Positions 16,997 through 26,189 of a DNA stretch of 64,000 bases are shown in pieces. The position numbers and the translations under genes were made by a program. The number at the start of each line of letters is the position of its first letter. Position 1 is the first letter of the stretch. Below the pieces are notes generated by a model. That model was not told where the DNA came from, did no database searches, and was given only the letters and a program-made list of their open reading frames with translations. Origin of the DNA: Candidatus Gastranaerophilales bacterium. GTDB lineage: Bacteria; Cyanobacteriota; Vampirovibrionia; Gastranaerophilales; Gastranaerophilaceae. Location of the stretch: NCBI GenBank assembly GCA_944323285.1, contig CALURV010000010.1, forward strand, positions 27,822-91,821, given 5' to 3'.

Positions 16997-17992
16997 ATGT
17001 CAATAAATTCATATTTGGGAATTGATGTAGGTTCAGTAACAACAAAAGCAGCAATTGTTGATGAAAATGGCAAATTTATAGACGGTTATATGACTAGAAC
17101 AGCTGGTAAACCTGTTGTTGCAGTACAAACATCTTTGAATAATTTATTAAAACAATCTAAAACTGAATATAATATATTGGGGGTTGGAACAACGGGTTCT
17201 GGCAGAAATTTGGCAGGAGCATTAGTAGGCGCAGATGTTATAAAAAATGAAATTACAGCACATGCTGTTGCTGCAAGTACTTATGTGCCTGGAGTGCAAA
17301 CTATTCTTGAAATAGGCGGTCAAGATAGTAAAATAATTATTCTTAGAGATGGAATAGTAACTGATTTTGCTATGAATACAGTATGTGCAGCAGGAACAGG
17401 AAGTTTCTTGGATCAACAAGCTTCAAGATTAAATGTTCCAATCCAAAATTTTGGAGAAATAGCGCTTAAATCAAAATCACCTGCCAGAATTGCAGGAAGG
17501 TGCGGGGTATTTGCTGAATCTGACCTTATACACAAACAACAATTAGGTTATCCTGTTGAAGATTTATTATATGGATTATGTCAAGCTTTGGTTAGAAACT
17601 ATTTAAGTAATCTTGCTTTGGGTAAAGAACTGCTTCCAATCGTTACTTTCCAAGGTGGTGTTGCAACAAATTCAGGCATGGTTAAGGCGTTTGAAGAAGC
17701 TTTAAATACTAAGGTCGTAGTACCTGATAATCATCAAACAATGGGTGCAATTGGTGCTGCATTATTAGCAATGGAAAACCATCAATTTAATGATAAAAAG
17801 ACAACCTTTAAAGGTTTTAGTGTTGGGGAAATGTCTTTTAATTCATACACAAATCAATGCAGCGGTTGTGCTAATAATTGCGAAGTTATTACTATAGTTG
17901 AAGGTGAAGTTACATCAACAGATTTAAAAAATAAAAATGATAAGATTATTGCACGATGGGGTGGCACATGCGGAAGATGGGATATCGGTTGA
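16997..17992 (+). CDS. 2-hydroxyacyl-CoA dehydratase activase (BadF/BcrA/HgdC family ATPase)
   Basis: ASKHA-fold ATPase of 331 residues which, in characterised relatives, uses ATP hydrolysis to inject one electron into a 2-hydroxyacyl-CoA dehydratase or benzoyl-CoA reductase. The phosphate-binding loop GIDVGSVTTKAA lies at the N-terminus, then EIGGQDSKI, and the bridging [4Fe-4S] cysteines appear in MNTVCAAGTGSFLDQQ and RCGVFAESD. A C-terminal extension adds more cysteines (CSGCANNC, GGTCGRWD), the start of the module fused to DUF2229 in larger family members. The dehydratase subunits are absent here. GAGAGGG precedes the ATG. Confidence 0.9.
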   Translation: MSINSYLGIDVGSVTTKAAIVDENGKFIDGYMTRTAGKPVVAVQTSLNNLLKQSKTEYNILGVGTTGSGRNLAGALVGADVIKNEITAHAVAASTYVPGVQTILEIGGQDSKIIILRDGIVTDFAMNTVCAAGTGSFLDQQASRLNVPIQNFGEIALKSKSPARIAGRCGVFAESDLIHKQQLGYPVEDLLYGLCQALVRNYLSNLALGKELLPIVTFQGGVATNSGMVKAFEEALNTKVVVPDNHQTMGAIGAALLAMENHQFNDKKTTFKGFSVGEMSFNSYTNQCSGCANNCEVITIVEGEVTSTDLKNKNDKIIARWGGTCGRWDIG

Positions 17993-17998
17993 TTTTTT

Positions 17999-18023
17999 GT
18001 AAATAAATGTTACATTTATTTAC
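17999..18023 (+). terminator. Hairpin after the activase gene
   Basis: Perfect arms GTAAATAAATG / CATTTATTTAC with a TTA loop, 7 bases after the stop codon. The T-run is short, so termination is likely but not certain. Confidence 0.5.
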
Positions 18024-18093
18024 TCTAATCTAAAGAATATTTAAAAAAAAGTCGACATAGTTAATACAAAATATATATAAAGGAGTATAAACT

Positions 18094-18966
18094 ATGGGAC
18101 TAGCCGCATCACAAGGTCGCTACTTATGCCTTACTGCAAGAAATAGTGATTTGATATATGAAGGACAGCAAATAGCGCAACAACGTCTTGCTTTAACACA
18201 AGAAACACAAGCAGCCTCTGATAAATATAATGAAGCTATGAATAATACAAAATTACAAGCTACAACACCAGAAGGTGGAACACAACAATTGACCTATGAA
18301 ATAATTACCAGCCAAGATCCATTTTCAGGTTTATGTATGAGAATAGTTGATGTAAATGGAAATGTTGTTGTTCCAGGTAAAACGGAATTTTTATCTGTTA
18401 CTTCTAAAAATGAAGAAGGAGAAGATGAAACATTCTCAATTACTTCTCCTTATGAATTTGTAACAAAATATATGACTGGTTTGGATTCGGAAACAATTTC
18501 TGACTTAAGTAATAAATCATTATCTTATCTTGCTGATTATTATAATAAAAATTATTCAAATACAGGGATTAGTGTTCAGTATACACAAAATCAATATGCA
18601 TCATTAAAGAATGAAAATGAAAGATTTTGCTATGATGAATATTGCACAGATCCTGAGTATTTACAACAAATGTTAACTTCCGGTGAGTGGTTACTTCAAC
18701 AAGTTTCAGCAAGTGAAGAAACAGGATGGGAGAATATTGTATGGCAAGGTTCAAGTGCGGTTTCTGAAGTTTATGATACGTCTGATGATGCAGCAGCTGA
18801 GGCTGAATATGAAGCTGCTATGACTCAAATTCAAAAACAAGACAAATTATTAGAACTAAGATTAGAACAAGTTCAAACACAGCAGGAATCCGTCCAAACA
18901 GAGTTAGAATCTATAAAACAAGTTATTGATAAAAATATTGAAGATTCCTTTGGAACATTCGCTTAA
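18094..18966 (+). CDS. MGLAASQ-type protein with filament-like terminal helices
   Basis: Uncharacterised 290-residue protein. The N-terminus MGLAASQGRYLCLTARNSD is followed by a heptad-rich helix to about residue 50. A central globular part spans 60-225, and a C-terminal helix (MTQIQKQDKLLELRLEQV, then KQVIDKNIEDSFGTFA) completes it. Paired N- and C-terminal helices around a variable middle are the plan of flagellin/hook-like and type III filament proteins, which also lack cleaved signals; that link is an inference. The ribosome site AAAGGAG is strong and a TCGACA/TATATA promoter lies just upstream, suggesting high expression. Similar N-termini are, from memory, frequent in gut Melainabacteria. 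Confidence 0.75.
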   Translation: MGLAASQGRYLCLTARNSDLIYEGQQIAQQRLALTQETQAASDKYNEAMNNTKLQATTPEGGTQQLTYEIITSQDPFSGLCMRIVDVNGNVVVPGKTEFLSVTSKNEEGEDETFSITSPYEFVTKYMTGLDSETISDLSNKSLSYLADYYNKNYSNTGISVQYTQNQYASLKNENERFCYDEYCTDPEYLQQMLTSGEWLLQQVSASEETGWENIVWQGSSAVSEVYDTSDDAAAEAEYEAAMTQIQKQDKLLELRLEQVQTQQESVQTELESIKQVIDKNIEDSFGTFA

Positions 18967-19958
18967 GCTATATTAAAACAAGGAATAATATCCCCTAATA
19001 CTTCATTATCTTGGGAAATAATCTTACTTATATATATTTTGTTTATTTGGCTGGAATATATTCTATTTGGTTCCAGCCATTTTAATTGAATAAGTGCATT
19101 AATTGTTGCAAAACTTCTTGCTTCCATATTAGAATCTGCAATTTTAATAACAATACATTCTTCTGATTTTAAATTTACGACAACACATAGTCCACAAGCT
19201 CCTACTTTCGCTATTAGATTACCATTAGAAGCATTAATAATTTCAGAATCAAGTCTTTCTTTTCCTCCTATTATATAAGGATATTTTAAGAATGCTTCTT
19301 TGATTTTTTTATATTTATTGTTAAGAAAGAGGTTTAAAAAACCCTTACCAAGTGCCTCAAGTGTTGTAGCGATTACAGGAAGACCACATCCATCTTTACT
19401 TATTATTATTTCCTCATCATTTATTTCACATAATTCACAAACTTTATTAATTATATATTTTGTAAGAGGATGATTTATATCTTTATAATTATTGATTGAA
19501 TATCCTAACTCTTTACAAATGGCAAGCATTATGGCATGTTTCCCGGAACAGTTGTTATGAATTTTTAGAATTGGCTCTCTTTCTATTATTAACCTTTCTT
19601 TTTCTTCTTTACTTAGTGGTAAAATAGGTTTGCATAATAAATTATTTTCGTTAAAACCCGTTTTATGTAAAACAGATAATACCGCGTTTTGATGAATGAT
19701 ATCGCCGCAATGTGACGCGCAGCATATCCCAATCTCTTCTAATGTTAAACTATACTTTTTATCGATATCTAAATCTATTAAAGGTGATGCTTGCAAGGGT
19801 TTCATACAAGAACGGTGATAGAATCTATAATTATTATTATTTGTTTTGTACAAAACTTTTTCTTTGTTCATATAAAATATAGTGCCGAAATGTACTTGCT
19901 CAACAAGTCCATTTCTTACATATTCAACAAGTTTTGTATAATTATAGTTGTCTTCCAT
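18963..19958 (-). CDS. L-asparaginase II (thermolabile, Rhizobium AnsA type)
   Basis: Asparaginase of the Pfam Asparaginase_II type (class exemplified by Rhizobium etli), 331 residues, hydrolysing asparagine to aspartate and ammonia. The conserved blocks are all present: RSCMKPLQ near residue 50, CASHCGDIIHQ, HNNCSGKHAIML (the SGK active-site segment) and SKDGCGLPVIA. No signal peptide, so cytoplasmic. It is convergent with the MGLAASQ gene, overlapping by 4 bases at the stops. No ribosome site is evident before the ATG. Confidence 0.92.
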   Translation of the reverse strand: MEDNYNYTKLVEYVRNGLVEQVHFGTIFYMNKEKVLYKTNNNNYRFYHRSCMKPLQASPLIDLDIDKKYSLTLEEIGICCASHCGDIIHQNAVLSVLHKTGFNENNLLCKPILPLSKEEKERLIIEREPILKIHNNCSGKHAIMLAICKELGYSINNYKDINHPLTKYIINKVCELCEINDEEIIISKDGCGLPVIATTLEALGKGFLNLFLNNKYKKIKEAFLKYPYIIGGKERLDSEIINASNGNLIAKVGACGLCVVVNLKSEECIVIKIADSNMEARSFATINALIQLKWLEPNRIYSSQINKIYISKIISQDNEVLGDIIPCFNIA

Positions 19959-20021
19959 ATATTTATTTTATCTTAAAGACTTATAAAAAAAAGAAGTTTT
20001 AGCATACAACTTGTGTATGAT

Positions 20022-20049
20022 TTGTATATAAATTTAAATGTTGTATAAT
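20022..20049 (+). promoter_or_regulatory. Promoter upstream of the HerA-like gene
   Basis: TTGTAT and TATAAT with a 16-base spacer, giving a leader of about 40 bases that carries AAGAGG before the chosen ATG. Confidence 0.6.
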
Positions 20050-20095
20050 AGAGGGTATCATAAAGAGATATATTGTCTGTTTTAAGAGGTTGTGG

Positions 20096-22408
20096 ATGCA
20101 GCTGTTAGAAGTAAAAAATAATATAGCAAAAATTGTTTATAATCCGGCAGAAAATCATCTTTTGCCATCAGATTTTTTACTTATCGAAGACTTTAATCAA
20201 AAATTAATTTCTCAAATTATAAATATTGAAACAACCGATGAGTCCAATAATAACCTCGCTGTATTAAGATTATCTCTTTCTATTGATAAAGAAGATAATC
20301 TTTCTTTATATAATGGCTATATTCCTGCAAAAAGTTCTAAAATTATTTATATTAATCCGGATGAGATTATGGAACTTATAAAAGGAAATGGTTTAAATAT
20401 ATATTTTGGAAATCTTGCAAATAATATTTCCTGTTTCGTTAAACCTTCAATATCTTTTTTAAACGATAATTTATATATTCAATCAGACAGAGATGATAAA
20501 ACTTATATAGTTATTCAAAATATTATAAGAGAACTTCAAAATAAAAATAAAAAAGTTTTATTACTTGATTTTGATGGAAGATATAATTCTATAGAGAATT
20601 CTTTATGCTTGAAAATATCACAAAATTTTAAATTACCTCTTAACATTGACGCCTTTAATACAATTTTGGAAAATGATATTTCGGATTGTCCTATAGAAGA
20701 TAAAGCTGTAATACAAAGTATAGTTCTTGAGTTAAGAGAATATTTACAGACAATCCCTGAAAAATTTATACCTTTTACAAGGTTTAAAAATGTTGTTGAT
20801 GATGAATTTTTATCAAATCCGGTGTCCGGTTTAATGTTATTTAGAAATAAATTATGGTTATATTCTCAAGATAATATTTTTGCAGAAGATATTAATCAGT
20901 TTAAAGTTTTTAATAAGTTATTTGAAACAGCAAATACAATTGTAATTGATGCATCTTTAATTGATGCAAAATGGTATAAATTTATAATTCAAACATTATT
21001 GAATTTAATAAATATTCCTTGTTATTTTATATTATCTTTAAATGACATTTTATTGGATAGAAAATCCATAATTAATCTTTATAATAAAGAAGAAATTATA
21101 CCTGTAGTTTCTACTTCTTATGAAAATAAATACAGGCAAATATTAAAATCAATATGTAAAAATCAAATTTTGAGCAAACCTTCAAAAATTCAAACTGATG
21201 ATGAAAATTATTCATTGTTCTTAAATAGGATAAATACTAGCGAAATTATTTTATATGGCGAAGCTACTTTCTTTCTGCCATTGATTGTTGAGTTAAAATT
21301 ATTTACTCCTACTACAGCTGATGAAATAGTTGATAATGAAATAAAAAAAGACGTAGATAAATTATTATCTTCATCTCAAAGTGTTATATCGCCTGAAAAT
21401 ATTACAAATGAAATTTCGAGTACTAACGAAAATACGCAAGAAAATTATGAAATAATTGAAGAAGATGATTTAACAGATAGTGATTTGGACTTTTTAGATG
21501 AAGATTTAAATCAACAAAGCGGTAATGATGATAAAAATATTATAAGTGATAATCAAGAAAAATATGATTTATTTGAGCCGATTGAAGTTGAAAGTCAACA
21601 AGATACAGAAATGACAGAAATAACTGTGCATATTGATTCTGATGAATCAAAAGAAAATCTTAATAATATAAATGATATACCTGTAGAAATTGTTAATCCT
21701 GTTATAGAAAAAAATGAAAATATAGAAAAAAATGATATTGTAGACCAAATAGTTGTTGATAATCAAATACAAAATATTGATTCTATTAATCAAAATTCCG
21801 ATATAAATACAGAAAATAAAGAAGAATTAGTTCAAGAATACAATGAAGAATTAGAAGAAAAGAAACTTATAATCACTGAAAATGATATTATCACTGATTC
21901 AAAAGAAGAAACTTCGACTGTTGAGCAAATAGAAGAAGAAAATAAATTGGCGGTACAAGAAGAAAAAGAATTAAATATAGAAGATAATCAAATAAAGGAA
22001 GAAGAAATTACTTCCATTGATGAAGTGGTACAAACAATAACTGAAAAGTTAAATGAAGAAGATAAAAATAAGAATATTGAAGATGATAAAGCAGAAATCA
22101 AAATAGAACTAGAAGAAGAAGAAAAAGAAGAAAAAGAGGAAAAAGAACCTCCGGTAATAAATGAAAATATAAATATAAAAAAATCAGTAGATTTGCCTAT
22201 ATATGAAACAGACAATTCTTCATCAATATTAATAGAAGATATGCCTTTTAAAATAGGAGATAAAGTATACCACCCTAAGCATGGAAAGGGTGTAATTGAA
22301 GGATTTGCAAATTATAGTAATAAGATATTATTCTGTCAGATAGAATTTGAAAATGTTGGGAGAAGGATTTTAGACCCAAGAATATCAGGAATAGAGAAGA
22401 TTTCATAA
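20096..22408 (+). CDS. HerA-barrel/NTPase-like protein with acidic linker and C-terminal tudor/CarD-like domain
   Basis: No exact family recognised. The ATG at 20096 is chosen because AAGAGG lies 6 bases before it; the TTG at 20090 abuts that site. Residues 1-90 look like the beta-barrel that opens HerA/FtsK-type ATPases. Residues 125-400 look like a P-loop fold (KKVLLLDFDGRYN, TIVIDASLIDAKW), but I see no Walker A, so it may be inactive. Residues 430-690 are a very acidic low-complexity linker of E, D, N and I. Residues 700-770 form a small barrel (FKIGDKVYHPKHGKGVIEGF) like those of CarD, UvrD and TRCF that contact RNA polymerase or nucleic acids. A role in DNA or transcription is an inference. 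Confidence 0.65.
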   Translation: MQLLEVKNNIAKIVYNPAENHLLPSDFLLIEDFNQKLISQIINIETTDESNNNLAVLRLSLSIDKEDNLSLYNGYIPAKSSKIIYINPDEIMELIKGNGLNIYFGNLANNISCFVKPSISFLNDNLYIQSDRDDKTYIVIQNIIRELQNKNKKVLLLDFDGRYNSIENSLCLKISQNFKLPLNIDAFNTILENDISDCPIEDKAVIQSIVLELREYLQTIPEKFIPFTRFKNVVDDEFLSNPVSGLMLFRNKLWLYSQDNIFAEDINQFKVFNKLFETANTIVIDASLIDAKWYKFIIQTLLNLINIPCYFILSLNDILLDRKSIINLYNKEEIIPVVSTSYENKYRQILKSICKNQILSKPSKIQTDDENYSLFLNRINTSEIILYGEATFFLPLIVELKLFTPTTADEIVDNEIKKDVDKLLSSSQSVISPENITNEISSTNENTQENYEIIEEDDLTDSDLDFLDEDLNQQSGNDDKNIISDNQEKYDLFEPIEVESQQDTEMTEITVHIDSDESKENLNNINDIPVEIVNPVIEKNENIEKNDIVDQIVVDNQIQNIDSINQNSDINTENKEELVQEYNEELEEKKLIITENDIITDSKEETSTVEQIEEENKLAVQEEKELNIEDNQIKEEEITSIDEVVQTITEKLNEEDKNKNIEDDKAEIKIELEEEEKEEKEEKEPPVINENINIKKSVDLPIYETDNSSSILIEDMPFKIGDKVYHPKHGKGVIEGFANYSNKILFCQIEFENVGRRILDPRISGIEKIS

Positions 22409-22440
22409 AAAAGAAGTTGATAATTATCAACTTCTTTTTT
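22407..22440. terminator. Bidirectional intrinsic terminator
   Basis: Perfect palindromic stem GAAGTTGATA / TATCAACTTC flanked by A6 and T6, between the convergent HerA-like and HEAT genes. It should work in both directions. Confidence 0.92.
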
Positions 22441-22460
22441 ATGAAAGTTTAATATTTAAG

Positions 22461-23549
22461 TTATTTTTGATTATTTGATAGAAGTTCTATTGCTTTTGTA
22501 GCAGCTTCTTGAACTCTTTTATCTTCATCAGATTTAGCTAATTCAAATATTACGTTTAAATCATCTTTATATTCAGGTCTTTGAATATGTGATAAAGCAG
22601 CTATTGCACCAATTCTTAACATTGGGTTAGGATTTGATTTTGCTGTATCAATAACTTTCTCAATACAAGGTAAGTCTTTTAAAGAAAGAGCTTGACCATT
22701 TCTTTTCTCTAATTCATTATTTAAACGTTCTTGCATATAAGATATTGTATATAGAGCATATTGTTTATTAATTTCGGCAGCTTCTAAAGGGGTTGGGTTT
22801 TTAGCTTTTTCTTTATCAGCTTCAGATAATTCTTCTTGAGGTTTTTGTCTTAATTCAATTATCTCAGGTGTAGGTCCTTGAAGAGAAGAAGTATCTCTAT
22901 CAACAATATCAACTAAAGCATCAAAAACTTGAGTATCTAAAAGAACCGGTCCTAATGTTTCATTATTTTTTACAGTATCAGCAACTTCTTCAATAGCAGC
23001 TTTTTGAGCCGCTAAATCACTTGTTTTTAATTTACCGGCAAATGATTCGGGAGTTTGAGAAGCATCCGGAACTTGTGGTTGTTCAACAACTGGAGTTGTT
23101 GCTGGAGTTGTTGCCGGAGTTGTTGCCGGAGTTGCTACCTGCGGTATTACTTGACCATTATTATTATCTGTTGTTATGTTAGGTGCAGGTACTTGAGCAG
23201 CAGGTATTTGAGGAGCTTGTACTATAGCTTGAGATGCCGGCATTTGTGGATAATATGGCATTTGAATTGGCTGCTGTACAGGCATGAACTGTGCTGGCAT
23301 TTGAACTCCATTTGTTGGAACAATTCCTTGTCCTTGAGGATTTAATATTTCAATATTAACTCCATTAAATTGTGATTTTTCTGTACAATAAGGATTTTGT
23401 GTTGGCATATAACAACTTGTTGCCGGATAATTATATATTACACCAGGGGTTTGATTGTATTGTATTGCATTATTTGCACCATGCTGAGGATAATTTGTCT
23501 GCATCGGTTGTTGGCCCGGTATGTATTGTAAGTTTGGTGCTTGTATCAT
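22461..23549 (-). CDS. Pro/Gln-rich low-complexity protein with C-terminal HEAT-like repeats
   Basis: A 362-residue protein of unknown function. Residues 1-170 are low complexity, rich in P, Q, Y, N and A, with PATTP tandem copies; residues 175-362 are helical and HEAT-like, ending in alternating helices (MLRIGAIAALSHI, VQEAATKAIELL). It is a paralogue of the protein at 58526, sharing YPATS.Y.P and GVNIEILNPQGQG against YPTTSLYNP and GVNIYIYNPSGIG. No signal peptide. It has its own promoter region, being divergent from the sigma factor gene across 280 bases in which I see no gene. Scaffold or adaptor is a guess. Confidence 0.75.
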   Translation of the reverse strand: MIQAPNLQYIPGQQPMQTNYPQHGANNAIQYNQTPGVIYNYPATSCYMPTQNPYCTEKSQFNGVNIEILNPQGQGIVPTNGVQMPAQFMPVQQPIQMPYYPQMPASQAIVQAPQIPAAQVPAPNITTDNNNGQVIPQVATPATTPATTPATTPVVEQPQVPDASQTPESFAGKLKTSDLAAQKAAIEEVADTVKNNETLGPVLLDTQVFDALVDIVDRDTSSLQGPTPEIIELRQKPQEELSEADKEKAKNPTPLEAAEINKQYALYTISYMQERLNNELEKRNGQALSLKDLPCIEKVIDTAKSNPNPMLRIGAIAALSHIQRPEYKDDLNVIFELAKSDEDKRVQEAATKAIELLSNNQK

Positions 23550-23830
23550 TTTATACTCCTTATTATACTACTTTATTTATTAACATTTTTGCTAATGTAC
23601 ACAATGATAAATGTTTCTAAAATAAAAAAATTGCTATTAATCTTTTTTATGTTTAAAAAAAAAACTTTAAAATGTCTGAAAAAACAGTAATTTTAATATT
23701 ATTGCCTTGTTTACAAAAGTTAATGTTTTTCATTGTTTTAATATATGTTATTAATTTTTTTGCGTGGTTGTACAATTTTTTTTTATTTAATGTAAAATAT
23801 GACATGTAGAGTATTTATTATTTTGTGGGT

Positions 23831-24454
23831 ATGAGTATAGAAAATAAAACAACACAAAGGTTTAACATAAAGGACTATCAGGAATTGATAGATACTCTTG
23901 CAAAAGTTGAGTATAAAAAATTATCTTCTAAACATTTAATAGATTTTTCAGAATTAATTAATATTGGTACACAAGTAGTTCATCGTTTGTGTTCAAGTGT
24001 TCCAACAGATACATATAATAAGTCATACTTATCAACTGCTATCAAGTGGGCGATACGAAATGAAGTAAGGCGTCGTTATAAATGGTATGTTTTAAAAAAT
24101 CAAAAAGAAACTGTTGTTGATGATGAAAATCAGGATAATATTAGAGAAGCTGTATATAAAACTATATTATCAGTTGATGAGATGGCAGAAGGAGATAATC
24201 CTACTCAAATAAGAGATTTTAAAAGAAATCCTGAAGAAAAGGTTCTTTTTTACGAATTAAGTGAAAGCATTAAAAATGCGATTAAAAATTTACCACCGAG
24301 AGAGAGAGAACTTATTGAGTGTAAATTTTTTAATGATAAGAAGTTAAGAGAGATATCTGAAGAATTTAATCTTTCTCCATCAAGAATTTCAAGAATTATT
24401 CAATCTGGTTTAAATAAAATAAGAAAAGAATTAGTTAAACAAAATTTAGTTTAG
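23831..24454 (+). CDS. Alternative sigma-70-family RNA polymerase sigma factor
   Basis: Sigma factor of about 207 residues with region 2 (ELINIGTQVVHRL and AIKWAIRNEVRRRYKWY) and region 4 (LPPRERELIECKF, then EISEEFNLSPSRISRIIQSGL helix-turn-helix), the layout of sigma-28/SigF-like group 3 factors. I choose the ATG at 23831; a GTG six bases earlier is an alternative and neither has a good ribosome site. A TTGTAC/TAAAAT pair with a long 19-base spacer lies upstream. It is monocistronic, closed by a strong terminator. No anti-sigma gene is adjacent, though a REC-STAS protein elsewhere in the window could be part of such a switch. Confidence 0.88.
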   Translation: MSIENKTTQRFNIKDYQELIDTLAKVEYKKLSSKHLIDFSELINIGTQVVHRLCSSVPTDTYNKSYLSTAIKWAIRNEVRRRYKWYVLKNQKETVVDDENQDNIREAVYKTILSVDEMAEGDNPTQIRDFKRNPEEKVLFYELSESIKNAIKNLPPRERELIECKFFNDKKLREISEEFNLSPSRISRIIQSGLNKIRKELVKQNLV

Positions 24455-24482
24455 AACAATGTTATAGCATTGTTCTATTTTT
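24453..24482 (+). terminator. Intrinsic terminator of the sigma factor gene
   Basis: Stem AGAACAATG / CATTGTTCT, loop TTATAG, then ATTTTTA. It overlaps the stop codon. Confidence 0.9.
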
Positions 24483-24507
24483 AGGAAGCAAAAGGAGAAA
24501 TAAAATT

Positions 24508-25152
24508 ATGTCAAAATTAATGAGTGGAATAATGTCTTATATATTACCTCCTTCTAATGATGTTTTTTATTCATTATTTGAGGATGGTACAAAATATTGT
24601 AAGCAAGCAGCAGAATTATTTCATGAAATAATAGAAGAAGGAATAACAGAAGAACATATAGCAAGAGCAAGACAATATAAACATGCCAGCAATAAAACAA
24701 TAAAAAAGACGCTTGAAGTTTTAGATACTTCTTTTATAACTCCTATTGATAGAGAAGATATTCAAACAATCTCAACATTATTAAATAAAATCACAAAAAA
24801 GATAACAAAGGCTTGTTTGAACTTAAAAGTATATAAATTAGAAAGTTTTACAGAAAATTTAAAAAATCAGTCACAAACGTTAATTGCAGCGACAGGTGAA
24901 TTAGAACAAATTTTTGCCAATTTTAAAAAACCTACAATATCAGATATGACATCAAGAAATTTAAAAATGAAGGAAATAGAAACAAGAGGAGATGAGATAT
25001 TATATCATGCAACAGAGGCTTTGTTCTCAGGAAAATATGATGCGTTAAATGTAATTAAATTGCGTGATATTCATAAAGATTTAGAAAATGCATTGGATGC
25101 TTGTTATAGTGTATCAGATGCGGTTGTTAGTGTTGTATTAAAATTAAGTTAG
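24508..25152 (+). CDS. DUF47 (PhoU-like) regulator of phosphate transport
   Basis: PhoU-like helical-bundle protein of 214 residues (DUF47/YkaA family). It is all-helical, with family features NDVFYSLFEDGTKYCKQAAELF at the start and EIETRGDEILYHATEALF and IKLRDIHKDLENALDACYSVSDAV at the end. Members are almost always encoded just before a Pit transporter and are thought to control it; here Pit follows after 13 bases. The ribosome site AAGGAG is clear. Cytoplasmic. Confidence 0.93.
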   Translation: MSKLMSGIMSYILPPSNDVFYSLFEDGTKYCKQAAELFHEIIEEGITEEHIARARQYKHASNKTIKKTLEVLDTSFITPIDREDIQTISTLLNKITKKITKACLNLKVYKLESFTENLKNQSQTLIAATGELEQIFANFKKPTISDMTSRNLKMKEIETRGDEILYHATEALFSGKYDALNVIKLRDIHKDLENALDACYSVSDAVVSVVLKLS

Positions 25153-25165
25153 TCGGAGTTTTATT

Positions 25166-26170
25166 ATGACATTATTTTTATTGATATCAGTAATAATTGT
25201 AGCATTAGCATTTGATTATATTAATGGGTTTCATGATTGTGCAAATTCAATAGCATCTGTAGTATCAACAAAAGTTCTATCACCAAGGCAGGCTGTTTTA
25301 TTTGGTGCAGTATTGGAAGGAACAGGTGCCCTGTTAGGCGTTAATGTTGCAAAAACAATAGGAGCTGGTATTATAGCAAGTGATACAATTACTTTGCAAG
25401 TAATATTATGTGCTCTATTAACTGCAGTTATTTGGAACTTAATAACGTGGTGGTTTGGGTTGCCATCAAGTTCTTCCCACGCGCTGATAGGTGGATTATT
25501 GGGTTCTGCATTTATACATGCCGGATTAGACCCTATAAATTTCTTTATACTTTTTGAAAAAGTTATAATACCAATGTTTGCATCCCCTGTTGTTGGTTTT
25601 ACTGTTGGATTTCTAGTAATGTGTTCATTTTTAAGATTATTTTATAAAATGAAGCCTGATATTATAAATATAAGATTTAAAAGGATACAACTGTTTGCTT
25701 CAGGGCTTATGGCTTTAAGTCATGGTTTAAATGATGCTCAAAAAACTATGGGTGTTATTACAATGGCACTTGTTACAGGTGGTGTATTAACAATGGATGC
25801 AAGTAATTTTTATATACCAGTATATGTAAAGGTAACTTGTGCAATTACAATGGCATTAGGAACAATGTCAGGCGGTTGGAAAATTATAAAAACAATGGGG
25901 AGTAAAATAATAAAATTAAAGCCAATATCAGGTGCTGCTGCTGATTTTTCAGCTTCTTTTATTGTCTTACTTGCTTCTATTTTTGGTATCCCTCTGAGTA
26001 CTACCCATGTTGTATCTACAGCTATTATGGGGGTTGGTACTGCGATTAAAGGATCTTCTGTTAGAACTAATATTATTGGAAATATTATTACAGCATGGGT
26101 ATTGACAATTCCTTGTTGTATTATAATGGCTTTAATAATATATTCAGTATTAAAACATATTCCTCATTAA
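25166..26170 (+). CDS. pit: Inorganic phosphate transporter, PiT family
   Basis: Low-affinity phosphate/metal:H+ symporter of 334 residues with about ten transmembrane helices. The duplicated PiT signatures are visible: FDYINGFHDCANSIASVVSTK at the N-terminus and SHGLNDAQKTMGVI in the second half, with GLPSSSSHALIGGLLG and GIPLSTTHVVSTAIMGVG as the matching inverted-repeat loops. GGAG precedes the ATG. It forms an operon with the DUF47 gene and probably with the TSCPD gene 19 bases downstream. Confidence 0.95.
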   Translation: MTLFLLISVIIVALAFDYINGFHDCANSIASVVSTKVLSPRQAVLFGAVLEGTGALLGVNVAKTIGAGIIASDTITLQVILCALLTAVIWNLITWWFGLPSSSSHALIGGLLGSAFIHAGLDPINFFILFEKVIIPMFASPVVGFTVGFLVMCSFLRLFYKMKPDIINIRFKRIQLFASGLMALSHGLNDAQKTMGVITMALVTGGVLTMDASNFYIPVYVKVTCAITMALGTMSGGWKIIKTMGSKIIKLKPISGAAADFSASFIVLLASIFGIPLSTTHVVSTAIMGVGTAIKGSSVRTNIIGNIITAWVLTIPCCIIMALIIYSVLKHIPH

Positions 26171-26189
26171 TAATAGAAAGAAGTATAAA

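Noticed and set aside
16997..17992. Activase as a truncated remnant of the ~1400-residue DUF2229 fusion protein
   Set aside because: The frame ends cleanly after the second cysteine motif, and a hairpin follows; no continuation of the fusion is seen in any frame downstream, so it seems a genuine short form.
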